DNA of 64,000 nt from Rhododendron vialii (GCF_030253575.1 NC_080561.1:7966001-8030000); one strand, 5' to 3'; positions 25,845 to 38,060 are shown, counted from the first letter of the stretch. Made by a program: numbers and translations. Notes: generated from the sequence alone by a model not told the origin.

Positions 25845-26253
25845 GAGTAAGTCTACAGTTACCGATCAGGAAATCTCGATCGGAATTCCAACGCCCTGCC
25901 GGGCACGCTCCGGCCACCGGAAGGCCGATCCGATCGGTCCAATAATTCTAAAAAAAAAACCGAGTGGGCTCTTTCGATAATAAACGGCATCCGACGTGTG
26001 TAAGTGGCCGATCCAAGCACTCCATTTTTGTGTTTGGATCGGCAAAAAACGGAGTGTTTGGATCGGCCAAAAAAGGAGTGCTTGAATCGGCCACTTACAC
26101 ACGTCGGATGCCATTTATTCTCACGAGTGTCCACTCGTTTTTTTTTATAGAATTATTGGATGGATCAGATCAGTCATCCGGCGGCCGGAGAGTGCCCAGC
26201 AGGACGTCGGGATTCCGATCGGGATTTCCCGATCGGTAACTGTAGACTTTCTG
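25845..26253. mobile_element. Mutator-like foldback element with 9-bp target duplication
   Basis: The 409-bp element is almost wholly an inverted repeat: AAGTCTACAGTTACCGATC at the left and its reverse complement at the right, with GGCATCCGACGTGTGTAAG and its complement further in, meeting near 26049. It is flanked by TATTCCAAA (25836-25844) and TATTCGAAA (26254-26262), a 9-bp duplication with one mismatch, as expected for Mutator-type transposons. A sister copy of the host repeat at about 25577-25600 reads straight through TATTCCAAAATCCAAATGG, so the empty site is visible. There is no transposase frame. Confidence 0.85.
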
Positions 26254-26819
26254 TATTCGAAAATCCAAATGGCTATTTCCCGGCCCCAATTCCTTTTTTT
26301 CGAATACTCCTTTTCAATCCGATGGCGTGAATCATGGATCACCGTCTTGGGATAAAGTAGTAAGAAAAATTTGTGGACCCATATGAACGAGAAAAGTATA
26401 GTGAGAGAAAGCTTTCCTAGGCAGGTGAGAGAAAATTAAAATGAGTGCTCGTGCCGTTCTGTCGGTTGGATGCCTTCTTTTAACTACCAAAGCACCCCAC
26501 GCAGTGATGAAGATGGAAGTGGGGACCCAAGTGAGATATACTCCGTACTACACTACTATCAATCATTTCACCCGGCCAGTTTCTAGTCAGAAAGTCTATC
26601 TCCACCACCCGCTCTGTTTCACCAAATCGGGGTGCGTGCTTGTCGGGACCAATTTGGATCGTTCATGCTTGGCAATGGATGGCATAGATTGTGTCTCTGT
26701 CGAATAACAATGGACGGTCAAGATATGTTCGGTCGAGATGCAATGCGAGCCATCTATTGTCGAGCATGAAAGACTTCGATCGATCGGCCCAGCATGCATG
26801 CTTTCCCCCTCAGGCACCC

Positions 26820-26990
26820 CAATTCTGTTTCACCGCTCCCGTCACTGCAGCGCTCAATCTTACCGTCTGTCTCGGCAATCAATGGTCAGAGTTATAAAAA
26901 AAAAACTTTCTCTTCCCTGGAAGAATTTTTATAAAATACGGACCGTCCAAAACGCTCTTTTACTGTGAGAAGAGAGTGGTGAGGGGAGCG
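26820..26990. repeat. Imperfect inverted repeat, relative of 4601-4778
   Basis: The ends CACCGCTCCC and GGGAGCGGTG oppose each other, and the interior has CTCGGCAATCAATGG and ACGGACCGTCCAAA as in the earlier copy. Confidence 0.4.
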
Positions 26991-27880
26991 GTGAATGGTG
27001 GGGTAGGCTTTTTGGTTTCTAGTCCCTCTAAAATGCTCAGAAAAAATAAACACCAATTTTCAGCTCGACTTTCACTAAAAGTCAAATGCAAGTACAAACT
27101 TTCAGCTCGATTTAGGGTAAATTATTTTCATTCAATTAATGAAAAAAATATTTTTTTTATTTTTTACACAACCAAACACCGAAAAATAGGTAAAATATTT
27201 TACGTCTAAACAAATGGAGCCTAAAAGTCAAATATTTTGGATCGCTAGATCCCTCTCTTGGGCACAACACGTTAATCCAAATCCAAATTGCTAATGGCAT
27301 CGGGTAGATAACGGTTTGAAATAAGAAAGAGTGTAGAAAGAAAATTTTGAGAATTTGACAAAGAAATATTTGAAACTCTATCCATTAAGAGCAAATTAAC
27401 CTGTACTTCCGTTAATTACATTAGATGGATTCCCAACGGAAGTGAGAAACTGGTACTTTATTTTTTTTTCCAATATTATATAGTTAGCGAGGGTTAGCGA
27501 GATGTGTTAAGTTAGCACTGAGGGTGCAGGGATTGTCCATAACCCTGACTCCAAATTTGCCCACACCAGGGCTCGAACCTCCACCTTCTGGTACTTGGCT
27601 TGGAGTAGTTTTTTTTTTTGATGGTCACAACTTTCCAACAAGAGGGGCAAAGTGACATTCAGATAAAAATGGGGACAGTGAGAGAAATTTAAATCCGGTG
27701 ATCTTGTGAATTTTGTGAACATGTCAGAGAGAGCCAACGGGCTTGTAGCCCTTTTTCATCTCTTCTACTGGACAGTGAATGTTTGATTCTGGCTAGGAGC
27801 GCAAGTGTTTGGTGTGAGGGTTGATGCTCTTTAGACTTGCCTCAACGTTATGCCGCTTAGCGGTCTCTCCATCTCCTTAG

Positions 27881-29312
27881 CGGCCTGTTTAGATGGAGGA
27901 TTTGTTTTGGGTGGATATAGAATGAGGGTGGATTAAAAGCTGGATATGTAATTAAGGGTGATATGTTAAGAATGGTGAATTTGTAATGAGGTGTTTGGAT
28001 GGTTTTTTGAGAAGGGGGATTTAGAAGGTGGATATGATGAGATAAGGTATCAAATGACTTAATTGCTCCCAGTTTATTAATTTAATGAACAATATAGGTT
28101 AATTTCATTATAATTAGAATAAATACATATTTATTACTATTAATTGTGTGATAAAATAAATTCATTTTATCTTAATAATGTTTAAACTATAATTTGTAAC
28201 AGTTATGAGCTAATTTGATAAATACAATATAGATGTGTATGTCTCAACCTCTCTCTAGCCCTAATTTAATCGATCAGAAGTTCAGAACAAGGAGCCCCAA
28301 TTTGATATCACTCCGGCAACGATGGAGGCCCACGATGATGGGTACAACACTTCGGCGATGATGGTACAACACTCTAGCCATGATATGGGTACAACGACGG
28401 TGGGTTCGGCACATCTCAACCTCTTTCCAGCCCTAATTTAATCGATCATAAGTTCAGAACAAGGAGGCCCAATTTGATATCACTCCGGCAACGATGGAGG
28501 CCCACGATGATGGGTACAACACTTCGGCGATGATGGTACAACACTCTAGCCATAATATGGGTACAACGACGGTGGGTTCGGCATATCTCAACCTCTCTCC
28601 AGCCCTAATTTAATCAATTAGAAGTTCAGAACGAGGAGCCCCGATTTGATATCACTCCAACAACGATGGAGGCCCCACGATGATGGGTACAACACTCCGG
28701 CGATGATGGTACAACACTCCATCCATGATGGGTACAACGACAGTGGGTTCGGCATAGCTCAACCTCTCTCTAGCCCTAATTTAATCAATCAAAAGTTCAG
28801 AACGAGGAGCCCCAATTTGATATCACTCCGGCAACGATGGAGGCCCCCACGATGATGGGTACAACACTCCGGTGACGATGGTACAACACTCCAGCCATGA
28901 TGGATACAACAATGGTGAGTTCGGCGATCCAATCAGACCACCCCCAAATCTGCATCCAAAACTCTGGTCACGACAACGGCTCAGGCGACGAACAGTACTT
29001 TTCTCTCTCTCTCTCTCTGTTGGTCTGGTTTTCAAAAAACAAAAACAAATCGTCTGAGAAAACAAAAACGAAATCCCCTTGGTTCGATAGGGGGATTTGG
29101 AGGGGTAAAACCATCTGAAAACCCCCGGATTTGCCAATGCTGGAGGTTGACCTCCACTTCACAAATCCACCTTCAGGTGGATTTGAATCCGCTACAGTGT
29201 TTATCTCTGGCCCCTTGAAAACTCAACCAAACACCGAATTTAAATGAGACCAGGACTTCAAATCCGACCGCCTCACAAATCCACCTTCTTTCTCCGCCAT
29301 CCAAACAGGCCG
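27881..29312. mobile_element. 1.43-kb terminal-inverted-repeat element carrying a tandem array
   Basis: The left end CGGCCTGTTTAGATGG and right end CCATCCAAACAGGCCG are inverted copies with one mismatch, flanked by TAG on both sides (27878-27880 and 29313-29315). This resembles PIF/Harbinger (Tourist-like) elements, which have a 3-bp target duplication and often begin with GGCCTGTTTGG-type ends. The interior repeats GTGGATTTG words near both ends and contains the 172-bp array. No transposase was seen. The 3-bp duplication is weak evidence alone. Confidence 0.7.
28242..28925. repeat. About 172-bp tandem array, four copies
   Basis: Units start at about 28242, 28414, 28586 and 28757 with TCTCAACCTCT..CCAGCCCTAATTTAATC. 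Each contains TTTGATATCACTCC, CAACGATGGAGGCCC and two GGTACAACACT words. The period is mostly not a multiple of three, so the apparent protein repeat (GYN, RWRP words) changes frame and is not coding. Confidence 0.9.
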
Positions 29313-30074
29313 TAGAAGTAGCATAAACATCTATGAGAGGGAAAAAATGGTCAAAGATAACAAAGTAAATGGTTGAAATTATTCGCATGACCCCACCTTG
29401 TGCCGTGATGGGAGGAGCCATCTGGAGGCCGGAGGAAAGTCAAACGATGTAAAAAGAAATTTTCTCTCAACTCTCCTCTCAAACCAAACAAAAGGAAGTG
29501 AATTTTTTTCAATTTTCTCTACCTTTCTCTTTATTTTCACATCTTCCAAACAAAGCCTAAGGGTACATGAGATATACACCATCAGTACGTGCAACGCTAC
29601 TTCACTTATAACGAGATTTGAATCCAAGACTTTTAATTGGAAGGATCAAGGAAGTGCTATCTGGGCTAGAACCGATAAGCTCAAACCATGGATATTTTTT
29701 TTGTTTACACTTGAAGTATGCAATTAAACCCTACAAATCAACGATTGATAACTCAATTAAATTTTCTCCTTTTTGTTTCCTTTTGAAAGATTGGCGATGT
29801 TTGAATTGAGAATCAAAAAAAGGTTTTGCAATATGTTTGACTTGATAAAGATAGGGCTTTTCGCTCGTGCAAACAGTTTAAAAATTACGGTTTTAATAAC
29901 ACCTGAGACTGACTCTTTTATAGTATTATATCAATTAAAAGATCGATTACGCACAAAGATTTTCTTTAGGAATATGCAATTAAACCCGACAAATTACAAG
30001 ATCGATTACGCACAGAGATTTTCTTGCAATAGTGCTATTAAAATAGGAAATTAATTAAGAAAATGGGTATCCAA

Positions 30075-30328
30075 TAGACATCCACAATGTAATAATCAAA
30101 ATCAAAAGATTGCTAAAGCTAACAATGTTTGCTTAAAAAATGCTCACATTGTAATAATCAAAGTTAGCAACCTCTTAACCAATAATCAAATTTGGACATT
30201 TGAATAATCAAAAGTAACAATGTGGGACTTCACATTGCTAATTTTAGCAACCCTCTAAATGAATAATCAAAAGCTGACATGATAAGTTTTGCTTATTCAC
30301 TTTTGATTATTACATTGCGGATGCTCTA
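30075..30328. mobile_element. MITE with CATCC(A/G)CAATGTAATAATC ends
   Basis: The left end TAGACATCCACAATGTAATA and right end TATTACATTGCGGATGCTCTA are inverted copies. Several AATAATCAAA and CAATGT words recur inside. It may have a TA target site, but no longer duplication is clear. Confidence 0.65.
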
Positions 30329-30556
30329 ATTAAACGTTTATAATATCAACATTTTCAACAAAATAAGGAATGGGTACGTAAGAAATAGATACTACTTTTG
30401 AAATGTTTATAATATTAACAAGTCAACAAAATAAGGTTCATGTCATGTTGCTCCCATTACTCTCCTCACGAAAGTCGTCCAAAGTACGTTAGTATGTGCT
30501 ACAGATACGTACAACTAAGAGAATATATATGTGCACCAGCACGGTGTTGTGCACCG

Positions 30557-30666
30557 TCTGAGCCGTTCGTTCGGCAATCTAACAGTCCGGATCTCATCTC
30601 GACACCATATAACATTTGAACTGAGATGAGATTTGACCCGTTGAATTGCCGAACAGACGGCTCAGA
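30557..30666. repeat. 110-bp imperfect palindrome
   Basis: The left arm TCTGAGCCGTTCGTTCGGCA continues to GGATCTCATCTC and is answered by GAGATGAGATTTGACC and TGCCGAACAGACGGCTCAGA. Probably a small MITE. Confidence 0.6.
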
Positions 30667-31641
30667 TAGACATATGAACCAAACATAATCTTAGACAAGC
30701 AACAAGGTTGTTTTATGCGAATCCATTGTTCACAAATTGTTCCACTTACTACAAGCTCAGAGGATAGTAGTGTTTTCCATGTTCTTTCGGATTTTTCTTT
30801 TCTTTTCTCAACATTGTATGCATCAGTGATGGGTTAGAGAGGTATTAATAGGTTAACAACTAAAGAAGATTTCGAAGTCCCTTTCATAGTCCATAGATTC
30901 AAACCCCAGACTCACCCATTGACCAGACAGGCTAAGAGCCACATCTTCTTCTTCTTCTTTTTTTTTGAGTTAACTTAATCACGTGGTTCAAAATGTTAAT
31001 CTCAGGTTATACAATAGTTCAACGCGTCCTCTTGTATATTACTTCAAACTTTAGTTTGCCCACCAATGTGAGACTTCCTTTCAGATGGGATCTCAAACGA
31101 ATCCAGTCAATATGTATTGTATTTTTACGTAAAACAAAATTTGAATATTTCACCTTTCAAAAGATTTCAATTCATTTTTTTATTATGAATTCAAATAAAG
31201 AATACAAACAATTTTATAATGTGTAAAATGGGATGAGGGAGTCGCTTCCAAATGGAATTCCGAAACATTGGATAGGGAAAATCTAGCTAGGAACGCACCT
31301 CCCGGATCCAACTCTAAATCTAGCCTTGGACGCAGTTGTGTTTGGACTTGTATTTTAAAGTCGTGCTCGTATCCTTGCTCGTATAGTCCTATCCACACAG
31401 GGTTTGACGAGTGCGCCGCTCTGTCTTTTGTTTTGTTGTTCAAGGTTTTGGATTTACCTTCCGATATGCAGTAATAATTAAAGTAAATTACCACTTTAAT
31501 TGTTAATCATGGTTTGTTAGTACTTTTTTTTAAAAGTCTAAATCAGTACTTGCCCATAATAATGAGCATAAACGGTTCAACCCCACCACCCACCAAACAT
31601 AATTTACCAACCGCTTGGAAGTTGGAAAGGTTAATTAGGTT

Positions 31642-31660
31642 GGGGGGGGGGGGGGGGGGG
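31642..31660. repeat. Homopolymer G run (19)
   Basis: Nineteen G in a row inside AT-rich sequence. The exact length may be unreliable because such runs are hard to sequence. Confidence 0.85.
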
Positions 31661-32667
31661 TGCTAAACCAGTTAAATTCAACTGCCCAGTTGATTAATGC
31701 ATATAAAAGTACTAGTAGTATCTTCTTCTTTTTTGTCAAAAGTTAAGAGGTTAGTATTCATCAAAATATTTTCACGGGAGATATTGGTAATCCACAGATC
31801 GGACACTCTAACAGAAAGAATTTATAAGTGTATAGGAGCGTCGTCCTACAAAATGAAGACAAAACCCCCCAAAGAGAGGATATTATTCAAATAAATAACA
31901 AAATAAAAGAAGCATCGCCGAGACATCCACCGCCACTCTTTCGCAACCACCTTGATAGACTCGTAACCACCACCTCTGCTTCACAAAATAGGAACATATT
32001 GTTGGGAGATGGTCGCCCAGCAAATAGAATATTTAGATTAATGATTTTCTAAAATATTTTAAGAGGCTTCTCATTTTATACTCGTAATTTTTTTTTGCTA
32101 AAAAAAGAAGAAGATGCAAGTACGGTACCTCGTCACTTTTGCTGGGGAGTATTGATTAATCACACCACACCATTATTTGTTGGGGACTCGACCGCACCTA
32201 TATCGAAACCAAAACTAAGGACCCTCCAAGTGCAAGTGATGTTAAGAGTATGTTTAATCTTTGATAGAACCAACCGTGATGGCCGATTTCAGCAACAGCA
32301 GCATCGCCTTGCATTTGAGAAATCCGATCGCCTTCCATCTCGATGTCAAACCTGCAAGAAGATTGGCCATATGCCCATATAGCAGCCAACTCTTACTTTC
32401 GTTACAGTCGTGATGATCGTGAATCTTTGTGCGTGCATGCGTGAGAGCGCGAGAATCCAAACGTCTTTGAATCACATCTCAAACTACTATAATCTGCGAG
32501 AGCGAAAATAGAGAAATTAAGCGCAATGCGAGAATCGAGAACAATAGCCCATGACATTTCGAAGAATTATGTGACTAAAAAATTTAGCCCCAATGATGGG
32601 TTATGTGGACTTAACATAGGCTCAGTCCAACCAAGTCCAACCACTAAACCAACCCTTCATTCATGTA

Positions 32668-32903
32668 CTCCCTCTGTCCTAATTTACTTGTCTCAGTTCT
32701 ATTCTAACTGGATAAAAAAACTAGTTATATCTTTAAATTAATAATGAATTTTATATCCAATATGGATGTTGTTTGATATATCTCAATTTGTTCTATAATA
32801 CGATGTTTTTTAATCCGCATAAAAGATTATAAAATTACAAGATATAATCAATTAAAAGGTAGCACGAATTCCAAAAAGGACAATTAAATTAGTACGGAGG
32901 GAG
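32668..32903. mobile_element. Stowaway-like MITE
   Basis: It starts CTCCCTCTGTCC, ends GTACGGAGGGAG and is flanked by TA on both sides, the hallmark of Stowaway (Tc1/mariner-type) MITEs. A second member is at 47960-48200. Confidence 0.85.
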
Positions 32904-33712
32904 TAGTATTTTAAGAGGTTGGTCGTGGAGAAGGAATATATAAAATCTAACCAATGAATTTCACCTTATTTGACTTGTTAATTTCTTTACTCTTTTTTTT
33001 TTCCCTTCAAAAAAGAATCAGTGCAGGAATCTTTGATTCAAATACAAACTTCCCCCAATCTAGTTTTTTAGAAGAAGGTAATGACCCATTAACCTACAAC
33101 TTTGTTGATTAAATCTTAGAAAATACATCTAATCAATTCCTTGCTTTCCTTGAGTGGCTATTGAAAGGTTTTTACCCAAAGTGGAAGCCATTATGTGCGA
33201 ATTTGACTACATCTAATCTAATCTAATCAAAGAAAACAATTGCAGTAGACACGTATTCAATGAAGTTCTTACTGAAATATTCAATTGGCTTAACTCTTCA
33301 GTTTAGCTCATGTTTCACCTAGCTTTTTGGGTTTTTTTTTTTTTTGGTCTTTGTTTAATTTCTTTTGTAATTGTTAGTTTTGCGTCAAATTTTCGTGGAT
33401 TATTAGTTTGTCTCATTGAGTGAAGTTGGAAAAGTAAAAAATTATGACTTCTACCTAGATATTCTTGAAAATATTGAAGATAAAACCCAAAAAGTTGGGA
33501 ATTTTTGAAATTTTTAGGCTTTATCTTGGATAATTCCCAAAACGTTTGAGTAAAATTCATAAATTTTTACCTTTTTGATTACTCTCGTAAAGACTAACTA
33601 ATAATCCATAAAAGTTTGACGCAAAAATAACAAATGTGAAAAAGTTTGATTAAGGACAAAAATAAAAATTCACAAAAAAAAAAAAAACTATGTGAAATAA
33701 GTGCTTTAGGCT

Positions 33713-33943
33713 CCGTTCCGGAACGTGAAATAAGTACTTATTTTTTAATAAGGCAATTTCAAGCTCAAAAATGATGGGCTTATTAAAATCTAAAAATATG
33801 TAATATAGATCTTATTTGAAAGATCTCATTGAGATCTTTAATATGGTGCAAAAAAAATTGAAAATTTATTTTTCATTTATATTATGTTTGAGTTTAAAAA
33901 TGTGAAATAAGTACTTATTTTTTAAGAAGGTGTTCTGGAACGG
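33713..33943. mobile_element. MITE-like element, family with 35561-35787
   Basis: The ends CCGTTCCGGAACGTGAAATA and the inverted TTCTGGAACGG flank two copies of AATAAGTACTTATTTTTTAA, itself part palindrome. The interior has GATCTCATTGAGAT and GTGCAAAAAAA. Confidence 0.6.
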
Positions 33944-34683
33944 GCTCAAGTCCGTAACTTATTTCGGTACTTTTTGTAACTTTTTGTTTAGTTTTTCATT
34001 ATAATGTTTAGGGTTAATTGTTTGTCTCGACGAGACAAATCGGAAAATTATAAAAATATGGACCAATGTTGGAAAAATTTGTAATGAGACAACACTTTAG
34101 ACAAAAAAATAGAGAGCTATTGTTTGATTATTTTTCTTCTTTAGTGAACTTTTTTTTTTATTTTGGTTATAATTTTTACTTTTCAAACTCCTCTCGTTGA
34201 GACGGGAGATTAATCCAAAAAAATATAATGATTATTTTAAAAAAATTTCAAGAACGACAAACAAAATACACAAAATGAAAAAAAAAATTTTACATGAACT
34301 CACGCCTTGTATACTCAGAGGTCAATTGTCACTTCTTGCCAAATTCTTAAATCTCATTTTTAATAATCTTTTATATTTTTGTATGAAACTTTTTCTTGAC
34401 CTATTTTATATTAGACTTGATTTAGTTATTGCAGTTCGCATAATTAATATAGCGTCCGTCAATATAACTCTATCAATGTAAAACATAATTTTCCTACCGC
34501 TTGATATGAAAAATGAACGGCGGCAAGATGAAGAATACCAACACCCAAACATAGAGGATAATAAAGCAAATGTAGCATAACCAACGCCCAAACATAGAGG
34601 ATGATAAGCAAATGTAGCATATTCTCTAGATTCTTACACGTATTTTTTATTTTTTTTATCCGCGATTCTTACACATTTTTAAT

Positions 34684-34842
34684 TAGGGATGGCAATTCCG
34701 GCCACCCCGCCCCGCCCCAAATAGATTGGGGATTTGGAGATTTTTCGGGGATCGGGTAGGGGATAGAGATATTTTTTTTTTAAAAATGGGGAACGGGTAG
34801 GAGATGGGTATGAGTCTGTTCCCGTCCCATCCCCGCCCCGTT

Positions 34843-34876
<34 letters not shown>

Positions 34877-35379
34877 AAATAAGTTATATACATAAATGAA
34901 AATTATATAGGAATATTATATATACATAAGTGAGGAAGAAAGAAAGAAACTAAATCTCACTGTCAATTAACATAGAAGTAATTGAATTCACTTATCACGG
35001 ATAGAAGATTAGTAGAAAAAAGAGCTCAAATCGATAGTTCTAATCAGATAAATATTGTTCACGTCTGATAAATATTATTCACGTCGGAAACTCATGAAAT
35101 AGCGTCGTGTTGAGAGACTAAGAAACGAAGCTTTAAAGAATTTTCCGTGTGTTGTTTGTTCTTGGCGTCTTGTTGCAGGAGGGATACCGGATTAAGAATA
35201 TCGATTTTGCCTGTAGTTCCAGTTGGATTCCCGATTCTCCAAGGGACCCCCGTTCCCCGTTTGGGGGAGGGGATGAAGGGTAAAAATAATTTCCCAGTGG
35301 AGATCAGGGAGGGGATGGGAATGGATTTAAATTCGAGGATAGTAGTATCCACCCTCTACCCGCCCCATTGCCAACCCTA
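34684..35379. mobile_element. Non-autonomous hAT-like element with 8-bp target duplication
   Basis: The ends TAGGGATGGCAA and TTGCCAACCCTA are inverted copies with one mismatch, flanked by a perfect 8-bp duplication TTTTTAAT (34676-34683 and 35380-35387). Eight bases is the hAT target size. The interior is G/C-rich near the ends (CCCCGCCCCGCCCC, GGCGGG on the other strand) and has no transposase frame. The sister duplication copy at about 39910-39945 lacks it and reads through from CTTACACGTTTTTACC, giving the empty site. Confidence 0.85.
34843..34875. repeat. (GT)n(AT)n microsatellite
   Basis: A compound dinucleotide run inside the hAT-like element. Confidence 0.9.
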
Positions 35380-35560
35380 TTTTTAATAGGGCAGGTTGAC
35401 GCAACAATGGAGATAATTAGCGCTGGCGGATACGACAATTCCAATGGAGAAATTTTCGGGAGCCGATCGGTAGGGTGCCTACCACAGCGTGATACCCATG
35501 TCACATCTTATAGGAATTTGAATTTTTTTGGGTTTATTAATAAGGGCTGGCAACTTATGG

Positions 35561-35787
35561 TCCGTTCTAGAAACGAAAATAAGTACTTATATTTTAAGAA
35601 AATAATTTTAAGCTAAAAAATAATGTGTTTACGTAAATAATTTTTCTAGCAATATGGATTTTGTTTGATAGATCTCATTGAGATATTTTGAACAGTGCAA
35701 AAAAATCAAAAAATTATTTTTTATTTACATTATTTTTGAATTTGAAAAATGTAAAATAAGTGCTTATTTTTTAAGAAGGTATTCTAC
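35561..35787. mobile_element. MITE-like element, second member of the 33713 family
   Basis: It shares CCGTTCTAGAAACGAAAATAA, AAGTACTTAT, GATCTCATTGAGAT, GTGCAAAAAAAT and a TTTTTTAAGAAGGTATTCTA end with the element at 33713-33943, in the same order. Confidence 0.55.
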
Positions 35788-36374
35788 CAACTTGCTACTG
35801 GGCACCCAAAAAAAAAAAAAAAACTTTGATTTTTTCTGTGATTATATTTATGTATAAAAAAGAGAGTGTACTATCTAGATGCTAGTGTATAGTGTAAAAC
35901 TATACCCTTTGTCTGTTTTGGTGACTTGCGGATTGGGTTCATTTCACTATCAAGATTGTGATTGATATACACACTTTTTATTTATTTATTTATTTATTTT
36001 GAACGGCAAAAAAAAAAATTTATAATGTTTGAAAAAGATTAAAGGAATAAGGGTTTACGGTATCATACTTTTAAATCTAAGAACAAAAATTCCTAAATGT
36101 AGGGATAATCTTGTACCCAAGGACTCGAGACCTAATCTCTTAATTGACAAGAAGCCAATCAAAAAACACTCATGGGGACTATTAAGCCCCACACCTTTAA
36201 AAGGCCTTTAAGCCTAATTAAAGCAACAATTGGGATGCAACTCAAATACCCAAGAGGTCTATAAGCCCAAATAACATGGGACAAACCCATTAAATAAAGC
36301 CCCAATAAAACACACCCTAACCCTAACAAAGAACTTAGCTGCCGCCAACACCACCGGCCATCCCACAGCCACTC

Positions 36375-36560
36375 TTTCTTTTCTTTTTTTAATGTATAAC
36401 TTATGTGTCTGAACCAACTTACAAGCACCTTACCTAATCTTGGGTAACCAATTCCACCGCCCACTTGCGAGAGTCACAATTAAAGTCAGAGCAAAACTCT
36501 AAATGTACTGAACCTAAGGAAGTTGATAGCATTTGAGAGTTTTCGAACCGAGCTTTGGAA
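36375..36560. repeat. SINE-like dispersed repeat, copy 1
   Basis: It contains AACTTATGTGTCTGAACCA, TAATCTTGGGTAACCAATTC, CAATTAAAGTCAGAGC, GTTGATAGCATTTGAGAG and TTTCGAACC. Related text is at 43070-43240 and, more loosely, at 48208-48325. A SINE is a guess; I could not identify Pol III boxes with confidence. Confidence 0.4.
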
Positions 36561-36599
36561 TGTTCAAGGTTATATGCGAAATTCTTATGATATGCATAT

Positions 36600-36850
36600 G
36601 CGTGCACGCACTCCATGTTCTCGAGCCTAATCGAGCTGAATATTTTCACGTTGAGATTCGTCTCATCACTAAACGAGCCTAAAAATTGAGGCTAACTTCG
36701 GTTTGTTTAATACCCCGAATTGAACTCGAACAAGCCTCTACCAAGTCGAGTCTCAAACAATACGCCGAATTGAACTCGAATGAATTTTTAACAAGTTGAG
36801 TCTCGAACAATTCACAAACGGTTTGATTTATTTGCCGCCCCTAAGCAAAC
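36600..36850. repeat. Dispersed GAGCTCG-family repeat, copy 4
   Basis: GAGCCTAATCGAGCTGAATAT, CGAATTGAACTCGAA (twice) and a final TTTGCCGCCCCTAAG place it in the family seen at 8950-9260. Confidence 0.55.
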
Positions 36851-38060
36851 CCCTGCGGTTTTCTCTTGAATATAAAAACTTACACTCATAATTCTGTGAT
36901 TGGGCTGTGTATATTGATTTGGCGAAGCATGTTATAAATGGGCTTCCATGGGTGACTTTCTGCAAAACATGAATTGGGCATTGCCCAGACGCACCCAAAG
37001 TTGGCCCTTACACAATCGACCCGTTTACACGTGTATGGAGTAGGGCCAAAATGGACACCTATAACAGAGCTCGTGAGCTAAAGCTCAAGATGCGACCGCT
37101 GCCTTTAGGCCTCCGAAAATTCACAAAACGTAGGGATCCCTCCTACTTTGACATCCCTTGTAATAATCTGACAAAAAGTCTTCATTTTTGATCTTCACTT
37201 TAAGGCCTCAAAAAACTAGAGCCGACCCTACTTGTATGTTGCCTAATTTTCCATTATTTGGGCCCAACCCTGCTATGGACAGTTGGACACCAACAGGTGT
37301 GCGTTGACCGTGCACGCCCCGGCATGCGGGGCCCACTTCGAGTTCCGTACGAATAATCCGAATTATTCAATAATTTTAAGAGATACTTTAATTTGAATGA
37401 AAAAATGACCTGCATGTATTAGATTAAGCTGATTTTTCGCAAGTCCATTAAAAAAATTATTTTAAAATTATTGAACGGATTAGAAGTCTAAATGACAAAG
37501 CTCCAATTGAAAAAATCAAAAGATGGAAGATATTATTAAAGAAGAAATAAAAATTTAGTTTTTAGAAACTCTAAAATATCCTTGTGAAATACCTAGAATT
37601 TGTTGTGACAATTAGTCACATGTATAATTCTAAGATTACCTCAAAATTTATCTTGTATGAAAGTATCTTTATACTAGAGCCTTCCATTGAGTAGTATTAA
37701 TAGGGATGAGTTTTAGCCATTTGTACCAATCAAAAAAAAAAAAAAGATTTGAGCTCAAATGTAAGACAAATGTTCTCCTTTCCCACTCGTCTTTAGTATT
37801 CTTTATCTTTCATAAAATCTTGTCTAACTAAACATAGAGACTCATACTCTTCCAACAAACGTATTTTAAGATATGTGATACGTATTCCGATACGATCTAT
37901 GCAATTAAAAATAAAAATATATGATATATATGCCGATTTGAAATTGTCAGAAACCTTAGGGGAGGTAAGTGAAATTTACTCTCCCCTCCCCAAAAAAAAA
38001 TATGCACAGTGTTATATTTGCTTGTATTGTTTAAGATTATTCGTCTGGACATTTATGCCA

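Larger units (their letters stand above)
29316..32514. other. Spacer with small inverted repeats
   Basis: Apart from the elements listed at 30075-30328, 30557-30666 and 31642-31660, I see no gene. The longest frames (around 31183-31494 minus and 32095-32382 plus) match nothing I recognise. Bases 30979-31095 resemble 44155-44275. Confidence 0.45.
32515..37110. repeat. Segmental duplication, copy 1
   Basis: This shares an ordered series of blocks with 38475-44010 in the same orientation: GCGCAATGCGAG at the start; a block of about 180 bp around 33080-33230 with AGTGGCTATTGAAAGGTTTT; 34294-34640 with TTAGTTATTGCAGTTCGCAT; 35500-35540; 36380-36840; and 36860-37110 with AACATGAATTGGGCATTGCC. Copy 1 alone contains the hAT-type insertion and extra sequence at about 33350-34290. 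No gene was recognised inside. Confidence 0.8.

Noticed and set aside
28646-28855. Repeated-protein open frame (GYN, RWRP words)
   Set aside because: The repeat period is mostly 172 bp, not a multiple of three, so the frame is not kept between units.
32095-32382. 95-aa frame ending RCQTCKKIGHMP, reminiscent of a retroelement zinc knuckle
   Set aside because: Only C-x2-C-x4-H is present, the final Cys is missing, and no gag or pol similarity surrounds it.
36159-36464. 101-aa hydrophobic minus-strand frame
   Set aside because: No recognisable family; it overlaps the dispersed repeat and the segmental duplication, and the sister copy does not keep the frame.
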